From Mucilaginibacter hurinus (GTDB lineage Bacteria; Bacteroidota; Bacteroidia; Sphingobacteriales; Sphingobacteriaceae), in the NCBI RefSeq assembly GCF_003324525.1, contig NZ_QGDC01000009.1:62001-126000 (forward strand): 64,000 nt of DNA, read 5' to 3'. The notes beneath the pieces were generated by a model. That model did no database searches. It was not told where the DNA came from and was given only the letters and a program-made list of their open reading frames with translations. This document shows positions 54,457 through 62,945 of this stretch, one piece after another. A program made the translations under genes and the position numbers. Position 1 is the first letter of the stretch. Each line of letters starts with the position of its first letter.

Positions 54457-54881
54457 AATTTTTGCCGCAAAAGGTTCAGGATGAACTTTGGTGGCTGATC
54501 ATGTCGGCCGAATACGATTATGAACGTATAAGTATAGCCGACCATGAACTGGATGATGAACGGTTAACGCTATGGCTTGAGGACAAGAGCGATTTTAAAA
54601 ACACGCTTGACGAATGCCTGGTGGTTGAGATACCGGTTAAAAAATTCGCCGCGCTTATTAAAGCCGAAAACTTAAACAGTTACGAGGGTGTTAAGGTGCA
54701 TCCTACAAAAAAAATAACCTATGCTGCCCGGATTGAGATTAACGAGGCAATTACCTGGTACCACCATGATGCTACGCTGAGGGAGCAGCGCTGGGCGCGC
54801 GAGGCGATGCTGAAAAGCATTTTAACTACCCTTATTGAGACCGGCACCCGTGACATTGCTTTAACTGATTGGGGGGAATAA
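54444..54881 (+). CDS. Prophage early protein of unknown function
   Basis: The 145-residue protein has SLKFLPQKVQDELWWLIMSAEYDYERIS, an acidic centre (DDERLTLWLEDKSDF) and a helical end (RWAREAMLKSILTTLIETG). No catalytic motif is seen. It overlaps the next gene by 1 nt (TAATG), typical of a phage operon. Confidence 0.65.
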   Translation: MSSLKFLPQKVQDELWWLIMSAEYDYERISIADHELDDERLTLWLEDKSDFKNTLDECLVVEIPVKKFAALIKAENLNSYEGVKVHPTKKITYAARIEINEAITWYHHDATLREQRWAREAMLKSILTTLIETGTRDIALTDWGE

Positions 54882-55120
54882 TGGAAGTGAAGGCAATAAA
54901 ACACACGGTGTACCCTGACGGGCATTACGGCAGGTATATGGATGTAAAACGCAGGCAAAACGTAATAAACGAGCAGGTTGAGCGGCTGCAAAGAACCATT
55001 AAAAAGCACCGGCGCCGCGAGGCGCTGGGCATAATCAGTTGCCTGATTTTGCTGCTGACCACGCTAACCTGCATGTTTTTTTTACCGGTTATTGCGCAGT
55101 GTCTAGGCTATGGTGTATAA
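54881..55120 (+). CDS. Small prophage membrane protein
   Basis: The ATG at 54881, overlapping the preceding stop, gives 79 residues; an in-frame start four codons earlier is possible. A charged N-terminus (RRQNVINEQVERLQRTIKKHRRREALG) precedes a membrane helix (about 52-72: IISCLILLLTTLTCMFFLPVI). Confidence 0.55.
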   Translation: MEVKAIKHTVYPDGHYGRYMDVKRRQNVINEQVERLQRTIKKHRRREALGIISCLILLLTTLTCMFFLPVIAQCLGYGV

Positions 55121-55271
55121 CCATAACCGGCCAGACAGGGAACAGTTTCCGGGCTGGACAGATGAGCAAATAGACGCCCTGTACGACAGGAAGACACGGC
55201 AGGCAAAAAAAGCATTTATTATGGCGCTGATTGTATTGGCCGCGTTGCTGCTGATACCGGCAATTATTTAA
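55110..55271 (+). CDS. Small prophage membrane protein (53 aa)
   Basis: This short ORF begins MVYNHNRPDREQFPGWTDEQ and ends with a membrane helix (FIMALIVLAALLLIPAII). It overlaps the preceding gene by 11 nt. The domain order (polar head, helix at the end) mirrors its neighbour, so the two may interact. Confidence 0.5.
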   Translation: MVYNHNRPDREQFPGWTDEQIDALYDRKTRQAKKAFIMALIVLAALLLIPAII

Positions 55272-55285
55272 CCGTATAGTATAAA

Positions 55286-55738
55286 ATGATAACACCTACT
55301 ACCGGCTTTACAGCCCTTTCACAAGCCAGCGCTGGCGTTGCTACAGCCGACCTAGATAGCGGCAAACTGCCCGACCTGGCCACCGCCGTTGCGCAATCAT
55401 TTAACCTGGTTGCGGATTACTGGACACCACAAGCCGCAGGCGAAAGCAAACGGGTGTTTTTTGATACCGTAGCCATGCGGAAGGTGGCAGGCAGGGAGGG
55501 GGAAGGGATGGTTGACCTGGAGTGTGCTTACTTCTGCGAGCAAACACATGGTTGCTTAACAAGCCTTGCCAATGGCTCAAAACGGCTGGTTAACGCGCTT
55601 AAAACTTACGGGGTTGCCAGGGGCACGCCTTTGCTGATAACTTACCTGGGCAAAACGCAAAATAAAACCAATGCCCATCAGTCTGACAACTGGTCGGTAC
55701 GGATACTGAAGCTGGACGGCGGGGCGGTGTATCAGTAA
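55286..55738 (+). CDS. Prophage protein of unknown function
   Basis: The 150-residue protein has FTALSQASAGVATADLDSGKLPDL at the start and a Cys-containing ECAYFCEQTHGCLTSLANGSKRL in the middle; the end is GTPLLITYLGKTQNKT. No family is recognised. It is 14 nt after the small membrane protein gene. Confidence 0.6.
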   Translation: MITPTTGFTALSQASAGVATADLDSGKLPDLATAVAQSFNLVADYWTPQAAGESKRVFFDTVAMRKVAGREGEGMVDLECAYFCEQTHGCLTSLANGSKRLVNALKTYGVARGTPLLITYLGKTQNKTNAHQSDNWSVRILKLDGGAVYQ

Positions 55739-55749
55739 CTATTAACCAG

Positions 55750-55914
55750 ATGCTGATACTTAAAGAAGATGTACGATCAGCCTGCCGGCCTAAAAATGTT
55801 TACGGCCGCAAAGGCGAAAAGGTAGTTGAGATTGCCCGGCACCACCATGGGCTGATAGTAAAGGGACGGTTTGGACGCTTTCCGGTACCGGTACAAAAGA
55901 TATTAAAAACATAG
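55750..55914 (+). CDS. Small basic prophage protein (54 aa)
   Basis: ORF MLILKEDVRSACRPKNVYGR... with KGEKVVEIARHHHGLIVKGRFGRF is strongly basic, and its beta-strand pattern (VVEIA, LIVKG) suggests an SH3-like or small nucleic-acid-binding fold. It lies 11 nt after the previous gene. It is below common length cut-offs, but coding bias and spacing support it. Confidence 0.5.
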   Translation: MLILKEDVRSACRPKNVYGRKGEKVVEIARHHHGLIVKGRFGRFPVPVQKILKT

Positions 55915-55983
55915 GCGCACGTTCTTTATTGCCAGGCAAGGCAACCAGGGAAGGTAAACCGGCAGCGCCGCCGGCATTAAAAA

Positions 55984-56278
55984 GGGGTGAGGCCGGGCAC
56001 GCCTCACCCCTTTAAGCGTAAGCAAAATACGCAGGGCTTTTGCAGCCCTCTCCAAGGGAGAGGGTACGCAGGGTAGTGCTATTTGCAGTGCTGTTGATGG
56101 GTGAGGCCTCACCCATGAGCGTCAGCGTAAAACGTAGGGCTTGTGCAGCCCTCTCCAATGGAGAGGGTACGCAGTGCATTGCAATAGGCGGTACCGTTGA
56201 TGGGGTGAGGCCGAGCACGCCTCACCCTTCAAGCGTGAGTGAAATACGCAGTGCATTGCTATTTGCAGCACCGTTGAT
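55984..56278. repeat. Three imperfect direct repeats inside the prophage
   Basis: Units at 55984-56098 (115 bp), 56099-56201 (103 bp) and 56202-56278 (77 bp). Each begins with a GGGTGAGGC...GCCTCACCC palindrome and ends in ATTTGCAG-type sequence and GTTGAT. Units 1 and 2 contain GCAGCCCTCTCC-AAGGGAGAGGG; unit 3 lacks this 38-bp insert, whose ends in unit 1 are the direct repeat TACGCAG. The block is 64 bp before the replication-type gene, so it could be an origin or a regulatory array. The rest of 55915-56341 has no gene. Confidence 0.75.
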
Positions 56279-56341
56279 AGGGTGAGGCACCAACTCAGCA
56301 AAATGACATTTGCTGCAGAAATAGAACCGCGGGAGAGGAAC

Positions 56342-57178
56342 ATGATGAACTATATATTACTTATAAACAATTTTTGGCGCATACATGAGGGCGATCCCGT
56401 CGGAACGGTTGCTGGTTACCTGTACTTCCATTTGCTGGATGTTTGTAACAAGCAAAACTGGCGTAATCCCTTTAAGCGGCAAAACACACGTGTATGTGGT
56501 GATATAGGTATAACCAGTCCTACGCTGCTTAAGGCGCGTAATGAATTGAAACAGCGCGGCCTGATTGATTTTAAAAGCAGGGGTAAGGGCGATAGCAACG
56601 TAATGTACCGGCTGCTGCTGCCACAGGTAAGGTATGAAAGCAACAACGACAATAATTTTACTACTTCTTTTGATACTTCGTTTACTGCCGGCTTTACTAC
56701 TTGCTATAACTTAAGTAATACTAAAACAGAAAATGAAAACCTGCTTGCTGATGAACATGACCGGCTGCGCCGCGCTGAGCTGACTTTTGAAATTGAGGCC
56801 TTTAACCAAACACAAAGCGTCCTGAAAGAAAAAGGTTGCGCCCAAAAAGAAAAGGAGCCTGCCGTGGCCGATGCTGCCGGCGTGTTTAGCCGCATGTACA
56901 CCAGTAAATGGCAGCTGTGCCTGCGTAACCCCATAACGGCTACTCCCGAAGCCAGGCTACAAAAATTTAACCTGTTTTGGGAGATGAATGTTGACGACTG
57001 GCGGCTGCGCGGTTTCCCGGCCTGGGGCGAAATGCTTAACCATTTTTTTAACTGGATACCCGCCCACCAGGCAAAAAGCCGTAAAGCGGAGCGCCCGGCG
57101 GGTAACGCACCCGGGGTTACACGCGGCACCGGCGCTGTAATTAACGCGTTTACAAAAAATACCTACAAAGGCAATTAA
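56342..57178 (+). CDS. Phage replication-type protein with winged helix
   Basis: The ATG at 56342 is preceded by GGGAGAGGAAC, a plausible ribosome site; the open frame extends upstream into the repeat array, which I do not count. The 278 residues start MMNYILLINNFWRIHEGDPV. A winged-helix-like segment follows (about 46-85: RVCGDIGITSPTLLKARNELKQRGLIDF), as in phage replisome organisers. The C-terminal part resembles DnaD-like tails (SRMYTSKWQLCLRN, FNLFWEMNVDDWRLRGF). It probably starts phage DNA replication. Confidence 0.65.
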   Translation: MMNYILLINNFWRIHEGDPVGTVAGYLYFHLLDVCNKQNWRNPFKRQNTRVCGDIGITSPTLLKARNELKQRGLIDFKSRGKGDSNVMYRLLLPQVRYESNNDNNFTTSFDTSFTAGFTTCYNLSNTKTENENLLADEHDRLRRAELTFEIEAFNQTQSVLKEKGCAQKEKEPAVADAAGVFSRMYTSKWQLCLRNPITATPEARLQKFNLFWEMNVDDWRLRGFPAWGEMLNHFFNWIPAHQAKSRKAERPAGNAPGVTRGTGAVINAFTKNTYKGN

Positions 57179-57181
57179 CTC

Positions 57182-57994
57182 ATGGAAAAAGCTATTGTAA
57201 AAACTAACCCGGCAACCAATGTGCTGCTGCAGCTGCCGGTGATTGAGCAGGTAAAGCAGGAGGTATTTGCGGCTGTTAACGCATCCATAGCCAAATGCTA
57301 CGCCGACCTTAACTACGCCGTACCGCACGACACCAATTACCTGGTGAATGAAGTAACGGAGATCATCTTTGAAAAATATCCGTCGCTGCGCATTGCCGAA
57401 ATACCATGCGCTTTTGCCGCAGGTATACGCAGGGAATACGGCGAGTTTATGGGCCTTAGCGTAATTACGTTTGAAAATTTTATACAGGGATATATCAGCA
57501 GCGAACAGCGCCGCCGGTTGGCCGAGCAGAAAAACCGCCTGGCAAACGTGCCTGAAAGCGAGCCCACGGCCGAAGAAAAATACAAAACCGCCCGCCAGCT
57601 TGCTGCAGACGCCTATGAGCGTGTAATGCTGGGGCGGCCAATAGGCTTATCGGCCGTTACAGTGTACGGTATACTGTATAATATGGGTTTAATTGGGCCC
57701 GATTATACCAGGGGGATGGTAAAAGCCGCCGTACCTGTATATGAAAACCAGCTGCTGACCGTAGCGGTAAATGCCCCCAGCTTATTTAAGAAGCGCGAGT
57801 TGAATACCCGGCTGGAGTTGCTGCGCGATAACATACAAAAGCAACAACTCACTGACGAGCAGCTTGCACAGGTGCGCCGTACCGCCCGTGCCATGGCCGT
57901 TACCAATTACCTGCGCGATCTTGCCCTTAACGGGGAAGATTTAACCCAATTGATGGACAATAAATATAAGGAGATAAATAATGACCGATCTTAA
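57182..57994 (+). CDS. Phage protein, possibly replication accessory
   Basis: The 270-residue protein starts MEKAIVKTNPATNVLLQLPV and has a conserved-looking centre (EVTEIIFEKYPSLRIAEIPCAFAAGIRREYG) plus a helix-rich, charged C-terminus. Related genes follow replication proteins in Bacteroidota phages. It lies 3 nt after the replication-type gene and overlaps the next gene by 14 nt. The exact role is unknown. Confidence 0.6.
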   Translation: MEKAIVKTNPATNVLLQLPVIEQVKQEVFAAVNASIAKCYADLNYAVPHDTNYLVNEVTEIIFEKYPSLRIAEIPCAFAAGIRREYGEFMGLSVITFENFIQGYISSEQRRRLAEQKNRLANVPESEPTAEEKYKTARQLAADAYERVMLGRPIGLSAVTVYGILYNMGLIGPDYTRGMVKAAVPVYENQLLTVAVNAPSLFKKRELNTRLELLRDNIQKQQLTDEQLAQVRRTARAMAVTNYLRDLALNGEDLTQLMDNKYKEINNDRS

Positions 57995-58193
57995 AAACAT
58001 TATAGCCCAAAACATAAAAGCCCGCCGCGATGCCACCGGCTTAAAGCAGGAAGCTTTTGCCGCCGAAGTTGGTGCAACACAAAAAAGCCTGTCGCATTAC
58101 GAAAAGGCCCGCTGCCTGCCTACTATCGATAGGTTGATAAGCATTGCCCGGTACACCGGGGTAACGGTAGATTGGTTGTTGCAGGAGCATTAA
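57981..58193 (+). CDS. Small XRE-family regulator
   Basis: The 70-residue protein is one HTH domain (about 6-62: NIKARRDATGLKQEAFAAEVGATQKSLSHYEKARCLPTIDRL shown in part as LKQEAFAAEVGATQKSLSHY). It is probably a phage regulator of the cargo or lytic genes. It is the last gene of the early operon; the sequence then becomes AT-rich. Confidence 0.85.
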   Translation: MTDLKNIIAQNIKARRDATGLKQEAFAAEVGATQKSLSHYEKARCLPTIDRLISIARYTGVTVDWLLQEH

Positions 58194-58353
58194 GCGGGCG
58201 AGAAAATGAAAATAAAAGAAATAAATACTACCTTGTAGCAAGTATTTCTGCACCATACAAAGCCTGTACACCTGTTAACTTTTGCAAATGCTATTATTTT
58301 ATGAAAGGGGGCTGGCTGTTGGTAAAGTAGCCTGTTCAATTATATAACCCGTT

Positions 58354-58866
58354 ATGAGTAAAATAAGCAAGTGTTTACTATTCATGTTATGTATTTCATT
58401 AAGTGCTTGTAATCATGAAAACAAGTACCAAACAGGGAATTATAACATGGAAATTAACATGTATAGCCAATGTAAAGTTAATTTTAATACAGGTGTAATT
58501 AGTGTTCTTGTCAAAGAGGATTCTACCTACCGGGATACTATTGAGTTTAGTAAAGAGGAACGATCAGCCATTGCGGAGGCGTTTAATAAAAGGAAGATGT
58601 TCGAACTTAAAGGTCATTATGCTTATGCCGGGGATATTGTTATAATGCCCCCAAGCACTATTGATATAAAAATATTTGCTGGTAATAAACCAAAAGGAGA
58701 AATCAGGGTGTTTTATGACGCCGAAATCAATAAATGGTTTCCTTTTGGAACAAGGTATAACGTTATTAAATTTACAGATGAGTTAAAAAAACTGATCGAG
58801 AGCAAAAAGGAATACAAAATTGCACAACAGGTGAGTGTAAAAAGCAGTAGAGGGTTTTTGCTTTAA
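58354..58866 (+). CDS. Prophage-carried lipoprotein, copy 1
   Basis: The 170-residue protein has a lipobox (LSLSAC-like, MSKISKCLLFMLCISLSAC, Cys19). The core NMEINMYSQCKVNFNTGVIS is shared exactly with the next gene, followed by DTIEFSKEERSAIAEAFNKRK. No domain is recognised. As an exported prophage product outside the replication and packaging genes it is a likely lysogenic conversion (moron) gene. Confidence 0.7.
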   Translation: MSKISKCLLFMLCISLSACNHENKYQTGNYNMEINMYSQCKVNFNTGVISVLVKEDSTYRDTIEFSKEERSAIAEAFNKRKMFELKGHYAYAGDIVIMPPSTIDIKIFAGNKPKGEIRVFYDAEINKWFPFGTRYNVIKFTDELKKLIESKKEYKIAQQVSVKSSRGFLL

Positions 58867-59020
58867 TAACTAAACCATGGCGGCTAACACAAAGTTATGT
58901 GCAGGTAACTGCCAATGCTCGGCCATCGCAGTTCGTAAGCCAATTTTATTCTAAGCGATGTGTTCAACCTTGCCAATCCGTAATCAGGGGCTTTGTATTA
59001 TTACAACAAGACAACGTGTT

Positions 59021-59533
59021 ATGAGTAAAATAAGCAAATGTTTGTTATTCATTTTAGTTACAACCTTGAGCGCTTGTGATTATAAAAACAAATATCAAAC
59101 AGAGAATTATAACATGGAAATTAACATGTATAGCCAATGTAAAGTTAATTTTAATACAGGTGTAATTAGTGCTCGGATTAGCCAGGACTCCACCTACCTG
59201 GACACTATTGAGTTTAGTAAAGAGGAACGATCTGCTATAGCGGAGGCGTTTAATAAGAGGAAAATATTTGAGTTTAAAGGTGAATACTCTTATTTTACCG
59301 GTCCAGCCATTATGCCTCCTTCCACTATCGGCATAAAGCTTTATACCGATAACAAATTACAAGGCGAAATTACCGTATTTGATAATGCGAAAATAAATTA
59401 TTGGTATCCTTTCGGGAAAAGGTACAACGTTATTAAATTCAGAGATGAGTTAAAAGAATTGATCGAGAGCAAAAAGGAATATAAAATGGCCCGACAGGTT
59501 ATAATAGAAAACAGTAAGGGTTTTTCCATTTAA
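59021..59533 (+). CDS. Prophage-carried lipoprotein, copy 2
   Basis: The ATG at 59021 (MSKISKCLLFILVTTLSAC) matches copy 1; an upstream in-frame ATG adds 21 unrelated residues. It has 170 residues and is a tandem paralogue with an identical stretch of about 67 bp (58438-58505 and 59104-59171). The flanking parts have diverged (REV vs ARI; YAYAGDIVIM vs YSYFTGPAIM). Confidence 0.7.
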   Translation: MSKISKCLLFILVTTLSACDYKNKYQTENYNMEINMYSQCKVNFNTGVISARISQDSTYLDTIEFSKEERSAIAEAFNKRKIFEFKGEYSYFTGPAIMPPSTIGIKLYTDNKLQGEITVFDNAKINYWYPFGKRYNVIKFRDELKELIESKKEYKMARQVIIENSKGFSI

Positions 59534-59666
59534 TAATTAATTTACTCTTGCGATAGTATTTAATCAATACGATATGATACTCTGCTAAATTAAAATAACG
59601 CTATATTGTAGAGTTTAGTCGCAAACTTCGGCACGGTCCGCATCGGGCGAATTAGCTTTTTGAAAT

Positions 59667-60080
59667 ATGTATTTAAAAAATATAATCCTGCATAAAACTG
59701 CTGCGGAGCCGGAAATGCTCATGCAAAAGATAAGCTCGCAGCTTGTTAAGCAACATTATATTATTACCAGCCAAACCGGAAGCGCCATAACGTTTAAAGA
59801 TGATATGTGGCAAATTCGTTTAAAAAGTAAAATTTACAGCAAAGTAGACAAGGGTATAATTGAAATTGAAACTTCGGGCACCGATACCATAATTAAATAC
59901 ACTTATTATATTTCTTACATAGTTGAAATAGTAGTATTATGTATTGCACTAACAGTAAGTTTTATGATCCGGCAGTATTATGTAATTCTTTTTATACTGC
60001 CTTTCTTAATACAATTTGCTGCACGAACGGTAACTCTCCCGGAGCGCGTAAGAGAGATGATTACAACGATACTGGAGTGA
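59667..60080 (+). CDS. Prophage membrane protein
   Basis: The 137-residue protein has a soluble N-terminal half (beta strands, DDMWQIRLKSKIYSKVDKGIIEIETSGTD) and two adjacent membrane helices (about 80-125: IVEIVVLCIALTVSFMI, YVILFILPFLIQFAA). No family is recognised. It is a cargo-type gene. Confidence 0.55.
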   Translation: MYLKNIILHKTAAEPEMLMQKISSQLVKQHYIITSQTGSAITFKDDMWQIRLKSKIYSKVDKGIIEIETSGTDTIIKYTYYISYIVEIVVLCIALTVSFMIRQYYVILFILPFLIQFAARTVTLPERVREMITTILE

Positions 60081-60203
60081 ACCGTTTTGAAAACTTGCAT
60101 AGTTTATGTCGAACAACCAACTCAAAAGCGTCATTAATTATTTAGCCTGATGACTGGTATCGTTATAAATATTCACACCTTTTAATTGCAGGAACTTTAA
60201 ATA

Positions 60204-60587
60204 ATGAAATTTATATTAACATATATCTTAACTTTTTTGGGTTTGTCGCTGATGATGTGTTTAGCTAGCGGCTCAGTGGAATGGTTGGCTTATATTATAT
60301 TTTTCAATGCATTATATGCTATAATTTCAGGCATTACGTGGCTGGCCGTTAACCAGGTTATTAAATCAAATAAACTGTACTGGGTATTTTTTAAACTGCT
60401 TTTCGGTTTAACCATCTTAAATATATTTATTTACGTTTTTACTGGTAATATCCCAACAATACTGTTGTTGGGTATAGGCGATAACGGAATGAACTGGAGT
60501 GATAGTTTCTTTTTGCACGTTATTTATATTTTGTCCTTTGCCGTCGCGATATCTAATAAACAGAAGCTTGCCACTTTAGTTAAATAG
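60204..60587 (+). CDS. Prophage multi-pass membrane protein
   Basis: The 127-residue protein has four hydrophobic segments (FILTYILTFLGLSLMMCL, WLAYIIFFNALYAIISGI, FFKLLFGLTILNIFIYVF, FLHVIYILSFAVAI). No motif is seen. Small tetraspan proteins of this sort in prophages often affect phage entry or lysis; this is a guess. Confidence 0.5.
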   Translation: MKFILTYILTFLGLSLMMCLASGSVEWLAYIIFFNALYAIISGITWLAVNQVIKSNKLYWVFFKLLFGLTILNIFIYVFTGNIPTILLLGIGDNGMNWSDSFFLHVIYILSFAVAISNKQKLATLVK

Positions 60588-60736
60588 GCTAGCGCTGTTT
60601 AAACTCTTATAAGATGGCCGTGCGTGTATGTTGCAGTTAACCTGATATGTGCAGCAAACAGGTATGAAAACGCAGCAGATACTTGGAGATTGCCTAATTA
60701 ACCGTTAAATTATACCGTAAAGCGCGATTGAAACTA

Positions 60737-61243
60737 ATGAAAATCCTTATCCTGTTTCTTGCCCAATTGCTTTACTTAAACGCAATAGGCCAATCAATTA
60801 CTATAAATGCTGTTGTAGACATAACATTTCCGGCTAATACGGAGGTTTTAACGCCATCCCGCCGTGCAGCAGTAAAATGGCCTGACAGCAGTTTTGATCT
60901 TATAGAAAGCCCGGGCGTGGTTGGCTTTGCAGATAGTGTTATTATAATAGCAAATGCCGCTGCCGGGCCGGTGAATCGGCGCGGGGTTTATGAGATGAAA
61001 GCAGGATTGGATGAAGTTTACGGATGGGAACCGCCGCCTAATTACATGTCGGCAATTCAAAATATCAAAGGTAACCAGGTACTTATCATTTATTATGAGC
61101 GGGAAAATTTAGGCTATTACCATTACTACACGTATACAAACGGTGCCGGATTAGTAGGAAGACTGGAGTTCCAAAGTCGCAATAAATCAAAAGCAACCAT
61201 GATTTTAAATCAGTTGTTAGGGAGCATAAAATTTAAACTTTGA
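60737..61243 (+). CDS. Prophage-carried secreted protein
   Basis: The ATG at 60737 gives 168 residues. A signal peptide (about 1-19, MKILILFLAQLLYLNAIGQ) is followed by a beta-rich domain (VVDITFPANTEVLTPSRR, VWPxS-like KWPDSSFDL, FADSVIIIAN). No family is recognised. It is another likely conversion gene. Confidence 0.55.
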   Translation: MKILILFLAQLLYLNAIGQSITINAVVDITFPANTEVLTPSRRAAVKWPDSSFDLIESPGVVGFADSVIIIANAAAGPVNRRGVYEMKAGLDEVYGWEPPPNYMSAIQNIKGNQVLIIYYERENLGYYHYYTYTNGAGLVGRLEFQSRNKSKATMILNQLLGSIKFKL

Positions 61244-61379
61244 GGCACTTATATCACTCAAACTAAAAAGCTTGCAATTGAATAGACAACTAATAAATAG
61301 GAATGATAAATATAAGCAATGAAGGTAAATGAAAGGTTTATGTAAGCGGGTATATAGATGATTTTACCTTTCGGTTAAA

Positions 61380-61493
61380 ATGAAAGACGCTGATAAGATG
61401 AAGGAGATACTCGCCAAAGTAGGTATAACAGACCAGCAAAATGTGGAAGCTATTTTGAAGCAATTGGAAGAGGATGAAAAAGGAAAACTATAA
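61380..61493 (+). CDS. Possible 37-residue helical protein
   Basis: The ORF starts MKDADKMKEILAKVGITDQQ and continues with an acidic helix (EAILKQLEEDEKG). It is free-standing in an AT-rich region. Composition suits a small regulator or nothing at all. Confidence 0.3.
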   Translation: MKDADKMKEILAKVGITDQQNVEAILKQLEEDEKGKL

Positions 61494-61545
61494 AAAATTA
61501 TGGTTTTGCCAAATTAAGCTTATCTGTTGTAAATAGGCTTCGGAG

Positions 61546-62640
61546 TTATTTAATTATGTCCATTAAATCCTTAAATATAAATATTCTATTTCTTGCTGCG
61601 CCAGTTAACTCTTTAAGTATTCCCGCATTAACAAATTTATCAAGCAAATTAAATATAGTTTGATTGCTACTAGAGCTTAATTGCTCTCTGATCATTGGAA
61701 AGGAAACAACAGGATTAGCAAAAATTATATCCAAAAGCATTATACCAAAGGCAGATTTCATTGTAGCTATTTTGTCTTTATTCTCTTTATATAGGGATAG
61801 CATTTTATCTACTTTGTTTTTTGTATCCTCAGCTTGAACTTTTATAGCTTTTAGGAAATAGATGATCCAACTCGTCCAATCCTCTTTTTCATCAACTAAC
61901 CGCAGGTTATAATAGTATTCTTCTTTATTTCTCTCGAAATATTCACTTATATATAAAATTGGATAATTTAATACTCTTCTCTGATATAGCATGATTGGAA
62001 TTAATAGTCTTCCAATTCGGCCATTGCCATCTAAGAAAGGGTGAATAGCTTCAAATTGATAATGAGACACGGCTACTTGGACTAAAAAATCAGGTTCTTC
62101 ATCTGAGTTAATGTATTTTTCCCAATTTCCAATCAATGTCGGTAATTCCATAACAGGCGGTGGTATATATATTGCATTGTCAATAGTTGACCCCGGTTTA
62201 CCGATATGCACAGGTATTCTTCGAAAGTTGCCTCTGTCTTTGGTTTCACCTCTAACGGATTTTAATAATATATTATGTAATGCCTTTATTAGGTTTTCGC
62301 CCAGAGGTCTTTTTTCTAAAAGAGTAGTAGCGTATTCAATAGCATACTTATAATTTATAATTTCTCTTATATCTTCTTCTTTAGAAATACTTTCATTTTT
62401 TCTCCCTTCGGCTTGATACTTGAATACCTCCTCTATTGTTGCCTGCGTTCCTTCTATCTTGGAACTTGCAACAGCTTCTTTGGTTAATAGCGGTGTTGCC
62501 AATATTTTTTGATTAGGTATTAATCCCAAAGATCCTTTTAATTCACCTAAAGCGTTATTCGCTTCCGATAAATATCTTATTAGCTTCAAGTAGTCTACAT
62601 TGGGTGGCAACAAAGGGGGAATGTTAGACGTTTTTTTCAT
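61546..62640 (-). CDS. Fic-family AMP-transferase-like protein with C-terminal winged helix
   Basis: The ATG at 62640 gives 364 residues; an upstream ATG at 62670 lies within operator-like repeats. The Fic core is HPFLDGNGRIGR (about 200-211), a full match to HPFxxGNGRxxR. The N-terminal inhibitory helix SSKIEGT (about 59-65, Ser and Glu of the S/TxxxEG/N motif) makes it a self-inhibited class II Fic. The C-terminus (about 295-360: IMLLDIIFANPVVSFPMIREQL...GILKELTGAARNRIFIF) is a winged helix. It should transfer a nucleotide (usually AMP) to a protein hydroxyl. Being in a prophage it may be defence or conversion. Confidence 0.88.
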   Translation of the reverse strand: MKKTSNIPPLLPPNVDYLKLIRYLSEANNALGELKGSLGLIPNQKILATPLLTKEAVASSKIEGTQATIEEVFKYQAEGRKNESISKEEDIREIINYKYAIEYATTLLEKRPLGENLIKALHNILLKSVRGETKDRGNFRRIPVHIGKPGSTIDNAIYIPPPVMELPTLIGNWEKYINSDEEPDFLVQVAVSHYQFEAIHPFLDGNGRIGRLLIPIMLYQRRVLNYPILYISEYFERNKEEYYYNLRLVDEKEDWTSWIIYFLKAIKVQAEDTKNKVDKMLSLYKENKDKIATMKSAFGIMLLDIIFANPVVSFPMIREQLSSSSNQTIFNLLDKFVNAGILKELTGAARNRIFIFKDLMDIIK

Positions 62641-62729
62641 ATTCCATTGTAATAGAATATAAATATACATATTCCATTATAATTCATTATACTGGAATAA
62701 GAAAAATCTTATTCCAGTATAATGGAATA
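62641..62729. promoter_or_regulatory. Inverted-repeat operator region of the Fic gene
   Basis: A perfect 15-bp pair TTATACTGGAATAAG (62687-62701) / CTTATTCCAGTATAA (62708-62722) encloses a 6-nt spacer. TATTCCATTATAA (62670-62682) also pairs with TATAATGGAATA (62718-62729). All copies share TATTCC-A-N-TATAA. Directly upstream of the Fic start codon. Confidence 0.7.
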
Positions 62730-62913
62730 CTTTTTACTATTGGAAAACTACACATCACGAGCCGTTTTTATATATGATCTTTGTTCCCACCACCTTCACC
62801 CTCACAATCTTAGTAAAATAAATCCCCCTAAATATTAGCTAAAAAAATTAGCATTATTTATCTTTGTAAAGCCCTCCCGGTTCCTTCCCGAATACCAACA
62901 ATTATTTCATAAC

Positions 62914-62929
62914 GGCGCATTGCTGCGCC
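62914..62929. promoter_or_regulatory. Hairpin upstream of the terminase operon
   Basis: GGCGCA-TTGC-TGCGCC is a perfect 6-bp stem with a 4-nt loop, 16 nt before the small terminase start codon. It might be a packaging recognition site, terminator or operator; there is no T run. Confidence 0.4.
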
Positions 62930-62945
62930 ATAAAATTATTTATGC

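Noticed and set aside
55915..56341. ORFs over the prophage direct repeats and upstream extension of the replication-type gene
   Set aside because: They depend on repeat sequence, overlap on both strands, and the start at 56342 has a better ribosome site.
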